A program made the translations under genes and the position numbers. From Lepidostoma basale (taxonomy: Eukaryota > Arthropoda > Insecta > Trichoptera > Lepidostomatidae), in contig JAHDVF020001251.1 in the NCBI GenBank assembly GCA_022606425.2, forward strand, positions 1,040,501 to 1,104,500: a stretch of DNA of 64,000 nucleotides. Reading direction: 5' to 3'. The notes under the pieces were generated by a model. It was not told where the DNA came from. It saw nothing but the letters and a program-made list of their open reading frames with translations, and searched no databases. Of this stretch, positions 63,150-64,000 are shown piece after piece (within the stretch, counting starts at the first letter, position 1; each line of letters opens with the position of its first letter).

Positions 63150-63665
63150 GTTATTATTATTATTTTGTTGAATCGCTCTTTACATCATGACAGCATTTAA
63201 GGCGGGCCACACAGTTTAAAACAAGCTCTCCACATCGGTCTCCACAGGCGGTTTAAAACTGTGTAGACACTTGTTTGAAACCAAAATTCGTTTAACCTTT
63301 AACAAACTTTGTGGACGGACGCGCGTTTAAACACGCATTCCACGTGTGGAGAGCTTGTTTACAACAGTATGTGGACGCTACACCAACCGTGGGCTCCACA
63401 GCTCTCCACCAAGGTCACCCCTGTGGAGAGTTTGTTTCAAACAGTGTGGCACGGCCTTTAGCCAAAGCGACGTAAAGGTTATTATTATAGCTATCATAGT
63501 GATTCTCATGTGATAGGTAGCTAATCTATCGCCACTTTATTGTCTCGTGAATTCTACACCAGACCAAAGACAGTGTGACAATCACACTGCCCTCGCCGGG
63601 AATCGAACCCGGAACCTTCGGGGTGGCAGTCAATGCACTTACCACTCGGCCACGAAGATCATTAT
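63150..63665 (-). repeat. SINE-S1 split by a MITE
   Basis: Minus strand: A box TGGCCGAGTGG (near 63645), B box GGTTCGATTCC, the CAGTGTGATTGTCACACTG body and GATGTAAAGAGCGATTCAAC with (AAT)n at 63150. The MITE sits between GACAGCAT and GCCAAAG, adjacent in the intact copy at about 46350. Confidence 0.8.
63200..63462. mobile_element. MITE, about 263 bp, in SINE-S1
   Basis: Inverted ends AGGCGGGCCACACAGTTT and AAACAGTGTGGCACGGCCT with TTA on both sides, compatible with a PIF/Harbinger-type 3-bp duplication (not certain). The inside repeats the GTGGAGAGCTTGTTT motif in both orientations, so the whole element can fold. Confidence 0.7.
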
Positions 63666-63850
63666 TAGGAGTACTGCTCCATCTTTGGGACACCAAAGAA
63701 AAAAAACAGTGATCTTGGAAATAGAAAGGATCCAGAAACAATTTTTAAGATATTCATACCTCAGGGAGTATAACTTCTATCCTTTTTTGGACCCCTCGCC
63801 ATTTCTCACAGGAATGTTTGGTTTCAACAATCTTGAAACACGTTGAATGA
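63660..63850 (+). mobile_element. CR1/Jockey-like LINE scrap
   Basis: Frames read EYCSIFGTPKKK, EIERIQKQFLRYSYLREYNF and GMFGFNNLETR. This matches the L-E-Y-C-S-I-W...IERIQ-FLRY...GM-SLE-RR pattern downstream of RT, as at 3424. Confidence 0.7.
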
Positions 63851-64000
63851 TCTTTCTAGGTAACCTTTTTTAAACTATTCTGTGTTTTGGAAAGATCGGT
63901 CCAGTTTATCTTTATTTATGAAAATCGCTATTATTTGATACGTAAAATAAAAAATACATCCATCAAAATATTATCCATCGTTAGCCACTACTTTTCCCGT

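Noticed and set aside
63585..63660. tRNA gene
   Set aside because: A and B boxes are present but the same sequence recurs with a conserved non-tRNA body and (AAT)n tail at 46305, 17128 and 55460, so it is a SINE head; the acceptor stem does not pair.
1..64000. Endogenous virus or LTR retrotransposon
   Set aside because: No integrase, protease, gag or envelope-type frames and no paired long terminal repeats were found; all RT sequence seen is of the non-LTR type.

Overview
This is an AT-rich animal nuclear window with no prokaryotic features, dominated by transposable-element debris. The element mix (a Transib remnant, a mariner with mori-type ends, tRNA-derived SINEs and very many endonuclease-reverse-transcriptase LINE fragments) fits an insect and most likely a moth or butterfly; the order is inferred. 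No intact host gene is visible. What can be supported is a possible first coding exon on the minus strand (9933-9995), an untranslated-exon-like segment on the plus strand (about 14090-14498) and exon-like sequence at 61901-63031. The space between the last two would be a roughly 47 kb intron or intergenic tract packed with repeats.

Repeat families, named here for convenience. LINE-A: an RTE-like non-LTR retrotransposon with more than 30 copies, all 5'-truncated. Its reading frame runs to the 3' end and stops a few bases before a microsatellite tail. Subfamily A1 ends in (GTTA)n and A2 in (TTG)n. LINE-L: an L2/CR1-like LINE with a short 3' UTR and an (AAT)n tail. LINE-B, C, F, G, H and J: C-terminal fragments of other RTE-like LINEs, most with GAA-type tails. 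SINE-D: a short element whose last roughly 75 bases are the LINE-A 3' end. SINE-S1, S2 and S3: tRNA-derived SINEs. P, R and T: interspersed families built around hairpins or inverted repeats. Q: a non-coding repeat. DNA transposons: a decayed mariner (19238-20527), an internally deleted Transib (58275-60401), a hAT-type MITE (12990-13442), a MITE inside a SINE (63200-63462), a deleted Tc1/mariner-type element (43178-43674) and two transposase N-terminal scraps near 48 kb.

Layout. 0-9 kb: LINE, SINE and P fragments with nested insertions, then a roughly 90-bp-unit minisatellite (8505-9790) split by a SINE-D insertion. 9.8-15.2 kb: the most repeat-poor tract, holding both candidate first exons. 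15.2-31 kb: LINE-A copies, mariner, LINE-L, palindromes. 31-37 kb: a T inverted pair and a head-to-head pair of 1.1 kb LINE-A copies. 37-58 kb: LINE fragments interleaved with unique GC-richer islands (37.2, 52.9, 54.6, 56.9, 58.1 kb) that could be conserved non-coding elements. 58.3-60.4 kb: Transib. 61.9-63.0 kb: exon-like sequence with a clear splice donor. 63.1-64 kb: SINE with nested MITE and a LINE scrap.

The strongest unexpected signals are (1) 3'-terminal RNA hairpins, supported by paired substitutions, in both main LINE families, one of them shared with SINE-D; (2) a RAG1-related Transib with exact CGGCG target duplications that has lost its central catalytic region; and (3) an inverted pair of LINE-A copies carrying the same private deletion.
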